From NCBI GenBank assembly GCA_963749575.1, contig CAVVNM010000013.1, positions 558,001 through 622,000 on the forward strand: a stretch of DNA of 64,000 nt, read 5' to 3'. Positions within the stretch are counted from its first letter, which is position 1. Each line of letters starts with the position of its first letter. Of the stretch, positions 9,106-18,167 are shown piece after piece. The DNA is from JAMXLO01 sp963749575. GTDB taxonomy: Bacteria > Pseudomonadota > Alphaproteobacteria > Acetobacterales > Acetobacteraceae. The translations under genes were made by a program, and so were the position numbers. Below the pieces are notes generated by a model, which was given only the letters and a program-made list of their open reading frames with translations, had not been told where the DNA came from and did no database searches.

Positions 9106-9621
9106 TCATCGCATCCGCCGCAGCAGCAGCCGCACCGAGCCTGGGTTGGCGGCGTGCGGATGCGCCGCCGCCAGCACCACTCCGCGCAGCTCCGGCAGGT
9201 TCAGCCACAGCGGCAGCTCGCGCCGCAGCACGCCGCCCTGGCCGGTCACCACCTCGACGCAGCGCAGCCCCTCCGCGTGCGCGCTGCGCAGAAACGTCGC
9301 CAGCGATTGGAACGCGCGCTGTGCGGTATGACCGTGCAGGTCGAGCGTGCGCGCAGCCGGCAGTTTTCCGGTGCGAAAGCGGTGCCAGGTTGCGCTGTCC
9401 ACGCCACCCGGGTGCGCACCGATCGACAGCGGCGCCAACCGCGATTTGCTGGCACGTGCGGGGGCCATTCGGTTCGGCCCTGTCGGCGATGCGGCCAGCG
9501 GCACCGGGCCGGCCGATGGCGGCGGACGATCGCGGTCGCGAAGCGGCCTGATCCGGCTGGCATAGCTCGCCCAGAGCACACGATCGGCCTCGGTCAGACG
9601 GGTGCGGCGCGGCGACTCCAT
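9106..9621 (-). CDS. Smr/MutS2-type domain protein
   Basis: A 171-residue protein with a C-terminal Smr domain from about residue 90. The signature TLDLHGHTAQRAF is followed by VEVVTGQGGVLRRELPLWL, the DLHG...TGxG arrangement of Smr nucleases. The N-terminal half is Pro/Arg-rich and looks disordered. The ATG (MESPRRTRLTEADRVLW) overlaps the 3' end of the MFS gene by 28 bp, indicating coupled translation. Stand-alone Smr proteins are thought to nick or cleave DNA/RNA branched structures; the role here is unknown. A much longer open frame runs upstream through the MFS gene in a shadow frame and is not used. Confidence 0.88.
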   Translation of the reverse strand: MESPRRTRLTEADRVLWASYASRIRPLRDRDRPPPSAGPVPLAASPTGPNRMAPARASKSRLAPLSIGAHPGGVDSATWHRFRTGKLPAARTLDLHGHTAQRAFQSLATFLRSAHAEGLRCVEVVTGQGGVLRRELPLWLNLPELRGVVLAAAHPHAANPGSVRLLLRRMR

Positions 9622-10778
9622 GGCCCGACACAGAGCAGAACCGCGCTCGCCAACGCAAGCACCGCCAGCGTGGAATAGGCCAGCGTGTAACCGCCGGATA
9701 CCGCCACCGCCGAACCGAAGCTCGCTGGAATCAGCAGCACACCGGCGAACATGACCGCGGTGCCGAGACCGGTGGCCTCGGTGCGGCGCGTGTCGCCGAG
9801 ACGGGCGAAAACAGCGTAGGCCACGCCGGTGTAGCCACCGGCGGTGCCGCCGGCCAGGGTGGCGATTGCCAGCACCAGCAGGCGGTTCCAATGCGGGCCG
9901 AACTGCCCGGCCGCCAGTGCCGCCGCCGCCATGCCGAAGCCATGCACCGCCAGCGTGTGGCCTGGCGTCAGCCAGCGGTCGGCGATCCAGCCCCAGATCG
10001 GCCGCGTGACCGCGCCGGTGACCTGATAGATCGCCAGCGCCCGCCCGGCGCCGATCAGATCGAAGCCTGCCACCGTCGTCAGATGCGTGGTCATGAAGGC
10101 GATGAAGCAAAGCTGGGTGCCGGAGTAGATGAAGCTGGCGATCGAAAGCCGCAGCATCGGTCCTTGGCGTAGCAGCGCAAACGGGGCCAGCAGCGCGCGG
10201 CCGAACAGTTGGCGCGTCGGGTGCGCGTCGGCATCCCAGCGTCGCCGCGGGATCTGCAGCAGCGCGATCAGCAACAATACCGGCGGCACTTCCACCAGCA
10301 GCGCCTCGCGCCAGCCGATGCGCAGTGCGAGCGGTGGCAACAGCAGGCTGCCAAGCACACCGCCCAGCGGTACGCCGATCTGGCGCAGCGACATCACCGT
10401 GTTGAATACACGCGCCGGGGTATGCGGCAACAGCAGATGGGTGGACGCTGGTGCGGCTGCGCCGTAGCCGAGGCCCAGGACCACGCCGGCGATTGCCAAC
10501 CATGCCACGCTGCCGCCGGCGGCGAGCAGCAGCATCGCTGCGGTCGCCGCCAGCACGCCCTGCAACGCGCGCACGCCGCCGTGGCGATGGATGAAGCCGG
10601 CCGAGAGCAGCGCCGAGACGATGCCGACGCCGTACGCCACCGAGACAAACAAGCCGACCAGTTCCGCCTTTACTCCAAGGGCGGTCGCGACGGCCGGCGC
10701 GATCGCCGGCAGCGAGAACAGCGCCATGGTCGCCAGCGTCTGCGCGGCCACCGAGGCGATAAGCGGCCAAAGCGGCAT
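9594..10778 (-). CDS. MFS transporter
   Basis: Major facilitator superfamily permease of 394 residues with about 12 membrane segments (start MPLWPLIASVAAQTLATMAL). An interdomain loop with charged residues follows QIPRRRWDADAHP. Start and LutC stop overlap (TGATG), and its own end overlaps the Smr gene, so lutB, lutC, this gene and smr form a coupled operon. In this position it may import lactate or a related 2-hydroxy acid for the Lut proteins; that is inference from context. Confidence 0.9.
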   Translation of the reverse strand: MPLWPLIASVAAQTLATMALFSLPAIAPAVATALGVKAELVGLFVSVAYGVGIVSALLSAGFIHRHGGVRALQGVLAATAAMLLLAAGGSVAWLAIAGVVLGLGYGAAAPASTHLLLPHTPARVFNTVMSLRQIGVPLGGVLGSLLLPPLALRIGWREALLVEVPPVLLLIALLQIPRRRWDADAHPTRQLFGRALLAPFALLRQGPMLRLSIASFIYSGTQLCFIAFMTTHLTTVAGFDLIGAGRALAIYQVTGAVTRPIWGWIADRWLTPGHTLAVHGFGMAAAALAAGQFGPHWNRLLVLAIATLAGGTAGGYTGVAYAVFARLGDTRRTEATGLGTAVMFAGVLLIPASFGSAVAVSGGYTLAYSTLAVLALASAVLLCVGPWSRRAAPV

Positions 10779-11455
10779 CACCGTGGAGCGGCATCCTCCA
10801 CCAGCACCACGTGCAGCCGTCGCGGGCCGTGCGCGCCGAGTTCCAGCGTCTGCTCGATGTCGGCCGACCGCGACGGGCCGGTGACCAGCATGACATTGCG
10901 TGGCATGTTGCCGAGTTCCGCACGCAGCCAATCCCAGGCTTCCTCATAGGCGCCGACCAGGCGCGTCGCGCGCAGCAGTACGATTTCGGTATCCGCCAGC
11001 AGGTTCAGCGTGGTGGGACGCTGCGGCGTCGCGGGCAGCATCAGCGTGCCGGTCTCCGCGATGCCGGCGAAGGCGTGCTGAAGACTGACCATGTCGGACG
11101 CCTCGGCACGGCCCGCGCGCAGGTGGAGCAGCGGGCGGCTCGCCCAGGGGATCGCCTGCAACTCGGGATGCGGCGCCATCACGATGTCGGTCGGCAGGTT
11201 CTGTGCCGCGAGATAGTTGGCGACCGCCTCCGGCACCGCATCGAGATCTGGCACCCGCACGACGCTGCCGAACTCTTTCTCGATGTTGGCGACGAACAGC
11301 GCCACCTGTTCCGCGTGGGGCAGCCGCGAGCGCGCCGGGATCAGGTGGCGCGGGTGCGAAGCGAGCCGGCCGCGCAGCATCGCCGCCTGGTCCTCGGGCA
11401 GCGCACCGCGCCGCAGACCGCGCCGGATTGCCGCCAGCATCGCCTGCTTGCTCAC
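10778..11455 (-). CDS. lutC: LutC/YkgG-type LUD domain protein (lactate utilisation)
   Basis: A 225-residue LUD-domain protein, the size of LutC/YkgG. The GTG start overlaps the LutB stop (GTGA) and gives MSKQAMLAAIRRGLRRG. Conserved features include AFAGIAETGTLML near the middle and the C-terminal LHVVLVEDAAP. LutC is a subunit of the iron-sulfur L-lactate dehydrogenase complex LutABC, though its own catalytic role is unsettled. It lies between lutB and the MFS gene. No lutA is in the window's cluster. Confidence 0.87.
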   Translation of the reverse strand: MSKQAMLAAIRRGLRRGALPEDQAAMLRGRLASHPRHLIPARSRLPHAEQVALFVANIEKEFGSVVRVPDLDAVPEAVANYLAAQNLPTDIVMAPHPELQAIPWASRPLLHLRAGRAEASDMVSLQHAFAGIAETGTLMLPATPQRPTTLNLLADTEIVLLRATRLVGAYEEAWDWLRAELGNMPRNVMLVTGPSRSADIEQTLELGAHGPRRLHVVLVEDAAPR

Positions 11456-12885
11456 CGGATGCGTCCGGCGCGCTGCTCGCGGGCGTAGCGGGCGAAGAAG
11501 GTGTCGCCTTCCGGGGCGGGCAGGTCGCGGCCGCCGGTCCAGCCGGCGGCGAACGGCAGTTTGTGAAACCGTCCGCGCTTGCGGCCCAGCACTCCGAGCG
11601 TCCACGCGGCAGCGCGTGTCGCCAGCCGATACAGTGCCGGGCGACGCGCGAAGAAACCCCACAGCGCCATGTTGGTGCGCACCACCGGGGGCGTGAGGTG
11701 GCGCTCGAACTCGCGCTCGCGCCAGTGGCGCATCAGCTTGGGCAGCGGGATCTTCACCGGACACACGCTCTCGCACTTGCCGCAGAAGGTGGAGGCGTTC
11801 GGCAGGTGCCCGGCCTGCCCGACACCGATCAACGACGGCGTCAGCACGGCGCCCATGGGGCCGGGATACACCCAGCCATAGGCGTGGCCCCCGACCACGC
11901 CGTACACCGGGCAGTGATTCATGCACGCGGCACAGCGGATGCAACGAAGCATCTCCTGGAACTCGGTGCCCAGCATCGCCGAACGGCCGTTGTCCAGCAG
12001 CACCACGTGGTACTCCTGCGGGCCGTCGAGATCGCCGGAGCGCCGTGAGCCGGTGGAGAACGTGGTGTAGACGGAGAAATCCTGCCCGGTCGCGGAGCGT
12101 GCGAGCACGCGCAGCAAGGAGGTGCAGTCCTCGATCGTGGGGACCATCTTCTCGATGCTGGCCAGCGCGATGTGCACGCGCGGCAGCGTCTGCGTGAGGT
12201 CGCCGTTGCCCTCGTTGGTGACGATGACGCTGCTGCCGGTTTCGGCGATCAGGAAGTTCGCTCCGGTGATGCCGACATCGGCGGCGAGGAATGTTTCGCG
12301 CAGCCTGGTGCGAGCCTCGGACAGGATGTCACGGCGTTCGCGGAACACGCGGTCAGGCGGCAGGTCGGAGTGCGCCTTGCGGAAGCTCTCCTCCCAGTCC
12401 TCCTTGTTGAGGTGGAACGCCGGCGCAATGATGTGGCTGGGCAGTTCGTGGCGAAGCTGGATTATGTATTCGCCGAGGTCGGTCTCGACCGGCGTGATGC
12501 CGTGGCGTTCGAGGTGGTCGTTGATGCCCAGCTCCTCGCTGATCATCGACTTGCCCTTGGTGACGGTTCGCGCATTGGCCGATCGGCAGATCTCCAGCAC
12601 CGCCTCGCGCGCTGCATCGGCAGTGGCGCACCAGTGCACCTTGCCGCCGGATGCGAGCACCTTCGCCTCCCATTCCTCCAGGTAAAAGTCGAGGTTCGCC
12701 AGCGTGTGGTTCTTGATGTCGCGCGCGACGTCGCGCAGCCGCTCGAACTCCGGCAGCGCGGCGACCGCGGCGGTGCGGCGCGCGATGAAGCTGGGGGCGC
12801 TGCGGGCGAGGGCCTTCTGCAACCCGGCGTCGGCAAGCGCGCGGTGGGCGTTCTCCTTGAAGGCCGACGAGGTGGCGACGTGCAT
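11452..12885 (-). CDS. lutB: LutB/LldF family iron-sulfur protein
   Basis: Iron-sulfur subunit of the LutABC-type lactate oxidation complex, 477 residues. The N-terminal LUD region includes KSMISEELGIN and ITGANFLIAETGS. Two cysteine clusters for [4Fe-4S] centres follow: CIRCAACMNHCPVYG and CGKCESVCPVKIP. The ATG chosen (MHVATSSAFKENAHRAL) has an AGGAG Shine-Dalgarno at a good distance; a longer in-frame start exists 75 bp upstream but lacks one. It is the first gene of the minus-strand lut operon, with its promoter in the 119-bp gap shared with the divergent zinc dehydrogenase. Confidence 0.92.
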   Translation of the reverse strand: MHVATSSAFKENAHRALADAGLQKALARSAPSFIARRTAAVAALPEFERLRDVARDIKNHTLANLDFYLEEWEAKVLASGGKVHWCATADAAREAVLEICRSANARTVTKGKSMISEELGINDHLERHGITPVETDLGEYIIQLRHELPSHIIAPAFHLNKEDWEESFRKAHSDLPPDRVFRERRDILSEARTRLRETFLAADVGITGANFLIAETGSSVIVTNEGNGDLTQTLPRVHIALASIEKMVPTIEDCTSLLRVLARSATGQDFSVYTTFSTGSRRSGDLDGPQEYHVVLLDNGRSAMLGTEFQEMLRCIRCAACMNHCPVYGVVGGHAYGWVYPGPMGAVLTPSLIGVGQAGHLPNASTFCGKCESVCPVKIPLPKLMRHWREREFERHLTPPVVRTNMALWGFFARRPALYRLATRAAAWTLGVLGRKRGRFHKLPFAAGWTGGRDLPAPEGDTFFARYAREQRAGRIR

Positions 12886-13004
12886 GCGGATCCCGTTCTC
12901 CTGCGCAGTGCAATCTAGCGGTATCGGTGGCCCAGTCACAGGGCGTGTTGCTACCGTCACTCACGACCAGTACGCTCGCCGACAATTCAGGAAAGGTCGC
13001 GTGA

Positions 13005-14126
13005 ATGACCGCTTCGGCGCAGCCCAGCAACGAATACCGGATTCCGAGCACCATGAAAGCCTGGGTACTCGGCGGCCCCGAGGAACTGGCCATGGTGGAG
13101 AAGCCGGTCCCTGAGCCTGGTCCAGCCGAGGTGTTGGTGCGGATCGATGCCGTCGCCATTTGCGCGACCGACCTCGAGATCATCAAGCATGGCCTGCCGG
13201 CTTCCATCGAGGGCGAGTTGCCCTTCAACAAATTCTATACGCCCGGCCATGAGTACATGGGCACAGTGGTAAAGCTCGGTCCGACCGTCGAGGAATTTCA
13301 ACCCGGCGATCGCATCGCGGTTGAGATTCATGCCGGCTGCGGCCGTTGCCGGCGTTGCCGCGAAGGGATGTACACCTCGTGCCTGAATTACGGCTTTCCC
13401 AGCAAGGGGCATCGCGCCAACGGATTCAGCACCGATGGCGGGTTCGCGGAATATGCGGTGAACCACGTGAACACCATGGTTCACGTGCCGCACGACATGT
13501 CGGATGAAGAGGCAACCCTGATCGTTACCGCCGGCACAGCCATGTATGGCCTCGACGTATTGGGCGGCATCATCGCCGGGGAAGGTGTCGTTGTCATCGG
13601 GCCGGGGCCGATCGGTCTGATGGGGGTCGGCGTTGCCAAGGCCCTGGGCGCACAGCTGATCATCCTCACCGGGACGCGGGAACGCCGGCTCGAGATGGGA
13701 AAGCAGCTCGGGGCCGATGCTGTGATCAACGTGAACAACGAGGATGCGGTAACGGCGGTGCAGCGGATCACCGGCGGCAAGGGCGTGCAGTATGTTCTCG
13801 AATGTTCCGGTGCACCCAACGCGTTGAACGAGGCGGCACGGATGGTGAACCGTGGCGGCCGGATCTGCCTCGCGGCGTTTCCGCACGAGCCGGTTTCGGT
13901 CGATCTCGCCTACATCGTGCGCAACAACATCTATGTCTTCGGGATTCGCGGCGAGGGCAAGAGTGCGACCCATCGGGCCGCTGCCCTGATGGGGCAGCGG
14001 CGGTTCGATGCGAAGCTGATCCACACTCACACGTTTCCGCTCGGCGAGCTGCCGACCGCGCTGAGATACGCGCGCGACCGTGTCGAGGACGCGATCAAGG
14101 TGGTAGTGAAGATGCGAGGCGACTGA
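13005..14126 (+). CDS. Zinc-dependent medium-chain alcohol dehydrogenase
   Basis: MDR-superfamily dehydrogenase of 373 residues. The catalytic zinc region is CATDLEI...PGHEYMG; the structural zinc cysteines are in CGRCRRCREGMYTSC. The cofactor motif GPGPIGLMGVG marks the Rossmann fold, and EDAIKVVVKM closes the protein. It resembles sorbitol, threonine or erythritol-type polyol dehydrogenases, but the substrate cannot be fixed. It is divergent from lutB; the short shared region could allow joint regulation of lactate and polyol oxidation. Confidence 0.9.
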   Translation: MTASAQPSNEYRIPSTMKAWVLGGPEELAMVEKPVPEPGPAEVLVRIDAVAICATDLEIIKHGLPASIEGELPFNKFYTPGHEYMGTVVKLGPTVEEFQPGDRIAVEIHAGCGRCRRCREGMYTSCLNYGFPSKGHRANGFSTDGGFAEYAVNHVNTMVHVPHDMSDEEATLIVTAGTAMYGLDVLGGIIAGEGVVVIGPGPIGLMGVGVAKALGAQLIILTGTRERRLEMGKQLGADAVINVNNEDAVTAVQRITGGKGVQYVLECSGAPNALNEAARMVNRGGRICLAAFPHEPVSVDLAYIVRNNIYVFGIRGEGKSATHRAAALMGQRRFDAKLIHTHTFPLGELPTALRYARDRVEDAIKVVVKMRGD

Positions 14127-14151
14127 GTGTCGAGGCGGGACCTGCGTGGAC

Positions 14152-15231
14152 TCACGCCGTGGCATAAGCGGCGACGTCGACCACGGCCTGGGCAAAAGCA
14201 TGCGGGGCTTCCTGGGGCAGATTGTGACCGATGCCGCCCTTGATGATCCGGTTCGCGTATTTGCCCGAGAATTTCTTGCGATAGGGCGTGTCGTCCGGAT
14301 AATGCGGGGCGCCGTTGGCATCACCTTCGAGGGTGATCGCCGGCACGGTGATGACCGGACCTTCGGCAAGCCGCTGTTCCAGAGGGTCATACTTCCGTTC
14401 GCCGTCAGCCAGGCCGAGCCGCCAGCGGTAATTGTGGATCACGATGGCGACGTAGTCCGGGTTATCGAACGACGCCGCGGTGCGATTGAACGTGGCATCA
14501 TCGAAATTCCACTTCGGTGACGCGATTTGCCAGATGAGCTTGCCGAAATCATGGCGGTATTTGTCGTAGCCGAGTGCGCCGCGTTCCGTGGCAAAATAAT
14601 ATTGGTACCACCACTGATACTCGACCTTCGGCGGCAACGGCATCTTGTTGGCCTCAGGACTGCCGATCAGATAACCGCTCACGGAGACCAAGGCCTTGCA
14701 GCGCTCCGGCCAGAGTGCCGCGACGATGTCGGCTGACCGCGCTCCCCAGTCATAACCGCCGAGAATCGCCTTGTCGATCTTGAGCGCATCCATCAGATCG
14801 ATGACATCGGCAGCGACCACCGACTGCTGGCCATTGCGGACAGTTGCACTCGACAGGAAGCGCGTCGTGCCGCAGCCACGTACATACGGAACGATCACGT
14901 GGTATCCTTCCGATGCCAGCAAGGGTGCCACATCGACATAGCTGTGAATATCGTAGGGCCAGCCGTGCAGGAGCACGACAGCGGGGCCATCGGCGGGGCC
15001 AGCCTCAGCGTATCCGACACTCAGGAGACCGGCATCGATCTGCTTGAGCGAGCCGAACGACGTGTTCGTCCCTGGCTTTATCGCAGGCACAATCGCCGGC
15101 TTCGCCCGACTGGGTTGTGCGGCCGCAGAACCGATCATGGCGAGCGGGGCGGCAGCAAGCGTCATGGCCGCTGTACCCAGGAAGCGGCGGCGATGCTGGT
15201 TGAATTCTTCGAACCTTTCAGTCGCATCCAT
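14152..15231 (-). CDS. Tat-exported alpha/beta hydrolase (epoxide hydrolase/dehalogenase-like)
   Basis: A 359-residue alpha/beta-hydrolase with a twin-arginine signal at residues 13-39 (RRRFLGTAAMTLAAAPLA, cleavage after SAAAQ), so it is exported folded to the periplasm. The oxyanion motif HGWP is at residues 89-92. The nucleophile elbow is GGYDWGA with Asp161, as in epoxide hydrolases and haloalkane dehalogenases rather than Ser esterases. The final His is in GGIGHNLPQEAP. Downstream on the same strand there is no other gene; upstream lie two decayed genes, including a second hydrolase remnant. Confidence 0.88.
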   Translation of the reverse strand: MDATERFEEFNQHRRRFLGTAAMTLAAAPLAMIGSAAAQPSRAKPAIVPAIKPGTNTSFGSLKQIDAGLLSVGYAEAGPADGPAVVLLHGWPYDIHSYVDVAPLLASEGYHVIVPYVRGCGTTRFLSSATVRNGQQSVVAADVIDLMDALKIDKAILGGYDWGARSADIVAALWPERCKALVSVSGYLIGSPEANKMPLPPKVEYQWWYQYYFATERGALGYDKYRHDFGKLIWQIASPKWNFDDATFNRTAASFDNPDYVAIVIHNYRWRLGLADGERKYDPLEQRLAEGPVITVPAITLEGDANGAPHYPDDTPYRKKFSGKYANRIIKGGIGHNLPQEAPHAFAQAVVDVAAYATA

Positions 15232-15252
15232 TGCTGACTTCTCCCATCGATT

Positions 15253-15762
15253 TCAAGGTGCGTAACGGTTGAAGACAAAGTCGCGAGCTGTGACGGCCGC
15301 GTGGCAGGGAAGGCAGGTGTTGTGCGCCGCTTCGCCGGCCGGTTTGCCGTCGTCAAACTGAGTGAACCCCCAGCCACCGGTCGAGGCGTATTTTATAGTG
15401 CCCTTGACCATGAACCGAACCCCGTTCCTGGGTGGTCCGGCCGCGAAAGACTGGAGACGGCTAAAGGCTTTTTCGCTTTCCCGCAACGGGTCGCAGCGCC
15501 AGGCGAGGCGGGCGATGATGGTGCCGTTGCCCTTCCCGGGAGGCGGTGATCGCTGCGTCGTTGCCCAGAACGGCACGCAGCTCGTTGAGGTTGCCTGCTT
15601 CGTGGGCCACCGAGATCAACCGCCAGTCGCGGTATCCTGGGGGATTCTGGCTCCGGAGATCGGCGCGGCCGCTCCGTCGGCCTGTGCAGGTGCGGGGGGC
15701 ATGGAGGCGACCACGCCGACAAACGTTACAATTGCGACCAGCACGAGAACAATCCGGCGCAT
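15253..15762 (-). pseudogene. Cytochrome P460-family protein, two frameshifts
   Basis: The pieces of a periplasmic cytochrome P460-like haem protein lie in three frames. From the ATG at 15762 a signal peptide reads MRRIVLVLVAIVTFVGVVA. A missing C in the run at 15639-15643 then shifts the frame to PPGYRDWRLISVAHEAGNL and GNDAAI. A second indel near 15530 moves to GTIIARLAW and FMVKGTIKYASTGGWGF, ending with the haem motif CLPCH and NRYAP. Family members bind c-type haem through CxxCH and, in the best-known cases, oxidise hydroxylamine. Compared with intact homologues some residues between the REG and GTIIARL segments also seem missing, which suggests genuine decay. Confidence 0.75.
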
Positions 15763-15845
15763 GCGGCGCCGCCTTCAAATATTCACGATCAGGGTTCGGA
15801 ACCGTGTCATCACAGGAAATCCCGAATCAGGATTGCTGGCGACAA

Positions 15846-16263
15846 TCAGTGGTGCGGCCTGAGCGCAGTTCGGAGCTCGGCACTGAAAAGCTCCGGCTGT
15901 TCCCACGCGGCGAAGTGTCCGCCCTTGTCGACTTCGTGGAACCAGATCAGGTCGCGATAGGCGCGCCGGGCCGATGTCTCCGGGGCTCGGTAGATCTCAT
16001 CCGGAAATACCGTGATGGCCACCGGGAGCGATATCTCGGCGGTCTTGTGCGCCGCCGCGACAGTTGGGCTTCGGGCGCCGTTCTCCCAGTACAGCCGCGC
16101 TGACGAGGTCGCGCTGTTCGTCAGCCAGGTACAGCGTGATGTCGTCCAGCATCTCGCCCTTGGTGAGCAGGCGCTGGGGCTCGCCAGTGTTGTGGACAGT
16201 CCGACGGCACCCGCGGCTGCAAGAACGCTGCGCCGGGTGGGAGGGACGTGCCAGCTGTGACAT
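15846..16263 (-). pseudogene. Epoxide hydrolase-like remnant with internal deletion
   Basis: Only the ends of an exported alpha/beta hydrolase remain. One frame carries a Tat-like segment, TRRSVLAAAGAVGLSTTL. Directly after it, another frame reads LTKGEMLDDITLYL, which belongs near the C-terminus of epoxide hydrolases. A third frame gives NSATSSARLYWENG, then FPDEIYRAPE and DKGGHFAAWEQPELF, ending RTALRPHH. The catalytic nucleophile region is absent, so most of the gene between signal and C-terminal region has been lost. It lies upstream of the decayed P460 gene on the same strand. Confidence 0.65.
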
Positions 16264-16271
16264 GGCAATCA

Positions 16272-16425
16272 CTCTTTCGACTGTAGTCGGCACAATTCAG
16301 ATCGACGGTCACCTGCTCCGCCGGATCGATCCGGAATGCCAGCCGCCAGTTGCGGCTGACCGTCAAGCTCCAGGTCCGGGTGGTCGCCAATGAGGCGGTG
16401 GGCTTCCAACGTCGGTCCCAGCCTC
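16272..16425 (-). pseudogene. HigB-like (RelE/ParE) toxin C-terminal remnant
   Basis: A short minus-strand stretch reads HRLIGDHP in one frame and then TWSLTVSRNWRLAFRIDP, and VDLNCADY, in the next. This is the C-terminal pattern of HigB-type mRNA interferases (LxGDRxGxWSLTVSRNWRLxFRID...DYH). The N-terminal half and the antitoxin partner are not visible, so it is a fragment broken by at least one frameshift. It is too short for certainty. Confidence 0.45.
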
Positions 16426-16457
16426 CCCCGCGCATCACGCGCGGGAGTAGGTTGGTG

Positions 16458-18107
16458 TCAGGTCGAATAATCCGAGAACCGCACGCCGCCATACCGCGCG
16501 CGATAATCGGTGCGCACGTTGACCAGCGCCACCATGCCCTCGTCCACCTTCGCCTGCGCGCGCTCCAGCGCCGGGCGGATGTCCTCCGGCTTGGTCACGT
16601 ACTCGCCGTAGCCGCCGAACGCCTCGCACATCTTGTCGTAGCGCATGTAGCCCAGGTCGCGGCCCGGCTTCTCGCGTGTCGGATCGCCGGTCCAGCCGCC
16701 GTTCAGGCTGATCACGATCAGCAGCGGAATTTTGTGACGGATCGCGGTGTCCATCTCCATCGCGTTCATGCCCATCGAGCCGTCGCCATGCACCACGATG
16801 ACCTGCTTGTCCGGGCACGCCACCTTGGCGCCGACGCCGAACGGCAGACCCACACCCATGGTGCCGAACGGCCCCGAATTCAGCCGATGGCCCGGCGAGA
16901 ACGTGGGCATCGTCTGGCGCCCGAAATTCAGCGTCTCTTGGCCGTCGACGCACAAAATCGCGTCGCGTTTGGCGAAGTTCCTGATCTCCTCGAGCATGCG
17001 CACCGGATGGATGTCACCATCTTCGGCGTACCTGTTGGCCCCGGCCGCGGAGCGCTTCTGCGCCTCGCCTTCCGCCAGCTTCTGCCGCCAGGCCTTGTAG
17101 CTGTCCTGCGTCACCTTGCCCTTGATGCCGTCGAGCAGCTGCTGCAGCACCATCTTGCAGTCGCCGACGACTGGAATGTCTACGCCGCGTGCCGCCGCCG
17201 CGATCTCTTCGGGATCGATGTCGATGCGCGCGATCTTCGCGTTGCCACCGAAGCGCGGCGGCGCGGCGTGGCCGATGATGTAGTTCATCCGCGTGCCGAG
17301 TACGATGATCAGGTCGGCATCGGCGAATGCCGTATTGCGCATCGTCAGGAAGGAGCATGCATGATCGTCCGGCACTACGCCGCGGCCTTGCGGCGTGGTG
17401 TAGAACGGAATGCCGGCCGCTTCGACGAATGCCTGCATCTCGGCCCACGCACGCGACCAGATCACGCCGGAACCGGACACGATCAGCGGCTGCTTCGCCT
17501 CCGCCAGCGCCTTCACGAGCGCACCCACCTGGCGCGGATCGCCGAGCGGGCGACTGTCCATCTTGCGTCCCGCAAAGCTCCAGTCCACCAGGTTCTCGTC
17601 GATCTTCTGGTAGAGGATGTCGCCGGGCATATCGACGTAGACCGGACCGGGCTTGCCGGTCATCGCGCGCTGCAATGCGAAGTTCACCTGCTGCGGAATA
17701 CGCTTGAGGTTATGCACGCGATCGACGTGCTTGCAGCAGCCTTCCATCAGCTTGACCTGGTCGATCTCCTGGAAGACCTGACGTCCGAACTGGCTGATCG
17801 GGCTGGAGCCGCCAAAAGCGACCACCGGGCAGCAGTCGATCAGCGCATTCGCCATGCCGGTGATCAGGTTGGTCACGCCGGGTCCCGACGCTGCCATGCA
17901 CACGCTCGGGGTCTGCCGCAGCCGGCTATAGGCCTGGCACGCGAACGCCGCCGCCTGTTCGTGGCGTACGTCGATCATGCGGATGCCTTCGGTGATGCAG
18001 GTGGACTCCGCCAGCAGCATCGGGCCGCCCATGATATAGAAGATATCCTCGACGCCTTCCTTCTTCAGGCACTTCGCGAGGATTTCCGACCCCGTCAGTT
18101 CCGCCAT
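16458..18107 (-). CDS. Thiamine diphosphate-dependent enzyme (2-hydroxyacyl-CoA lyase / oxalyl-CoA decarboxylase type)
   Basis: ThDP enzyme of 549 residues with the three-domain layout of acetolactate synthase relatives. The N-terminal catalytic Glu is in DVRHEQAAAFAC, followed by ASGPGVTNLITGMANA. The ThDP/Mg motif is GDGSMGMNAMEMDTA running to SLNGGW. The gene lies 60 bp downstream of a CaiB/BaiF CoA-transferase on the same strand. That pairing points to an acyl-CoA substrate: oxalyl-CoA decarboxylase or 2-hydroxyacyl-CoA lyase rather than acetolactate synthase, and no small regulatory subunit gene is nearby. The exact substrate is inference. Confidence 0.85.
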   Translation of the reverse strand: MAELTGSEILAKCLKKEGVEDIFYIMGGPMLLAESTCITEGIRMIDVRHEQAAAFACQAYSRLRQTPSVCMAASGPGVTNLITGMANALIDCCPVVAFGGSSPISQFGRQVFQEIDQVKLMEGCCKHVDRVHNLKRIPQQVNFALQRAMTGKPGPVYVDMPGDILYQKIDENLVDWSFAGRKMDSRPLGDPRQVGALVKALAEAKQPLIVSGSGVIWSRAWAEMQAFVEAAGIPFYTTPQGRGVVPDDHACSFLTMRNTAFADADLIIVLGTRMNYIIGHAAPPRFGGNAKIARIDIDPEEIAAAARGVDIPVVGDCKMVLQQLLDGIKGKVTQDSYKAWRQKLAEGEAQKRSAAGANRYAEDGDIHPVRMLEEIRNFAKRDAILCVDGQETLNFGRQTMPTFSPGHRLNSGPFGTMGVGLPFGVGAKVACPDKQVIVVHGDGSMGMNAMEMDTAIRHKIPLLIVISLNGGWTGDPTREKPGRDLGYMRYDKMCEAFGGYGEYVTKPEDIRPALERAQAKVDEGMVALVNVRTDYRARYGGVRFSDYST

Positions 18108-18167
18108 GTGTGCGTCTCCTCTCGTGCATTCGTCGCAACTGTCATTGCAAGGAGCGATGCGACGCGA

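Noticed and set aside
9106..10947. A 613-codon minus-strand open frame spanning the MFS gene
   Set aside because: Only its last 171 codons encode a recognisable (Smr) protein; the rest is Arg/Pro/Gly-rich shadow of the MFS and LutC genes.
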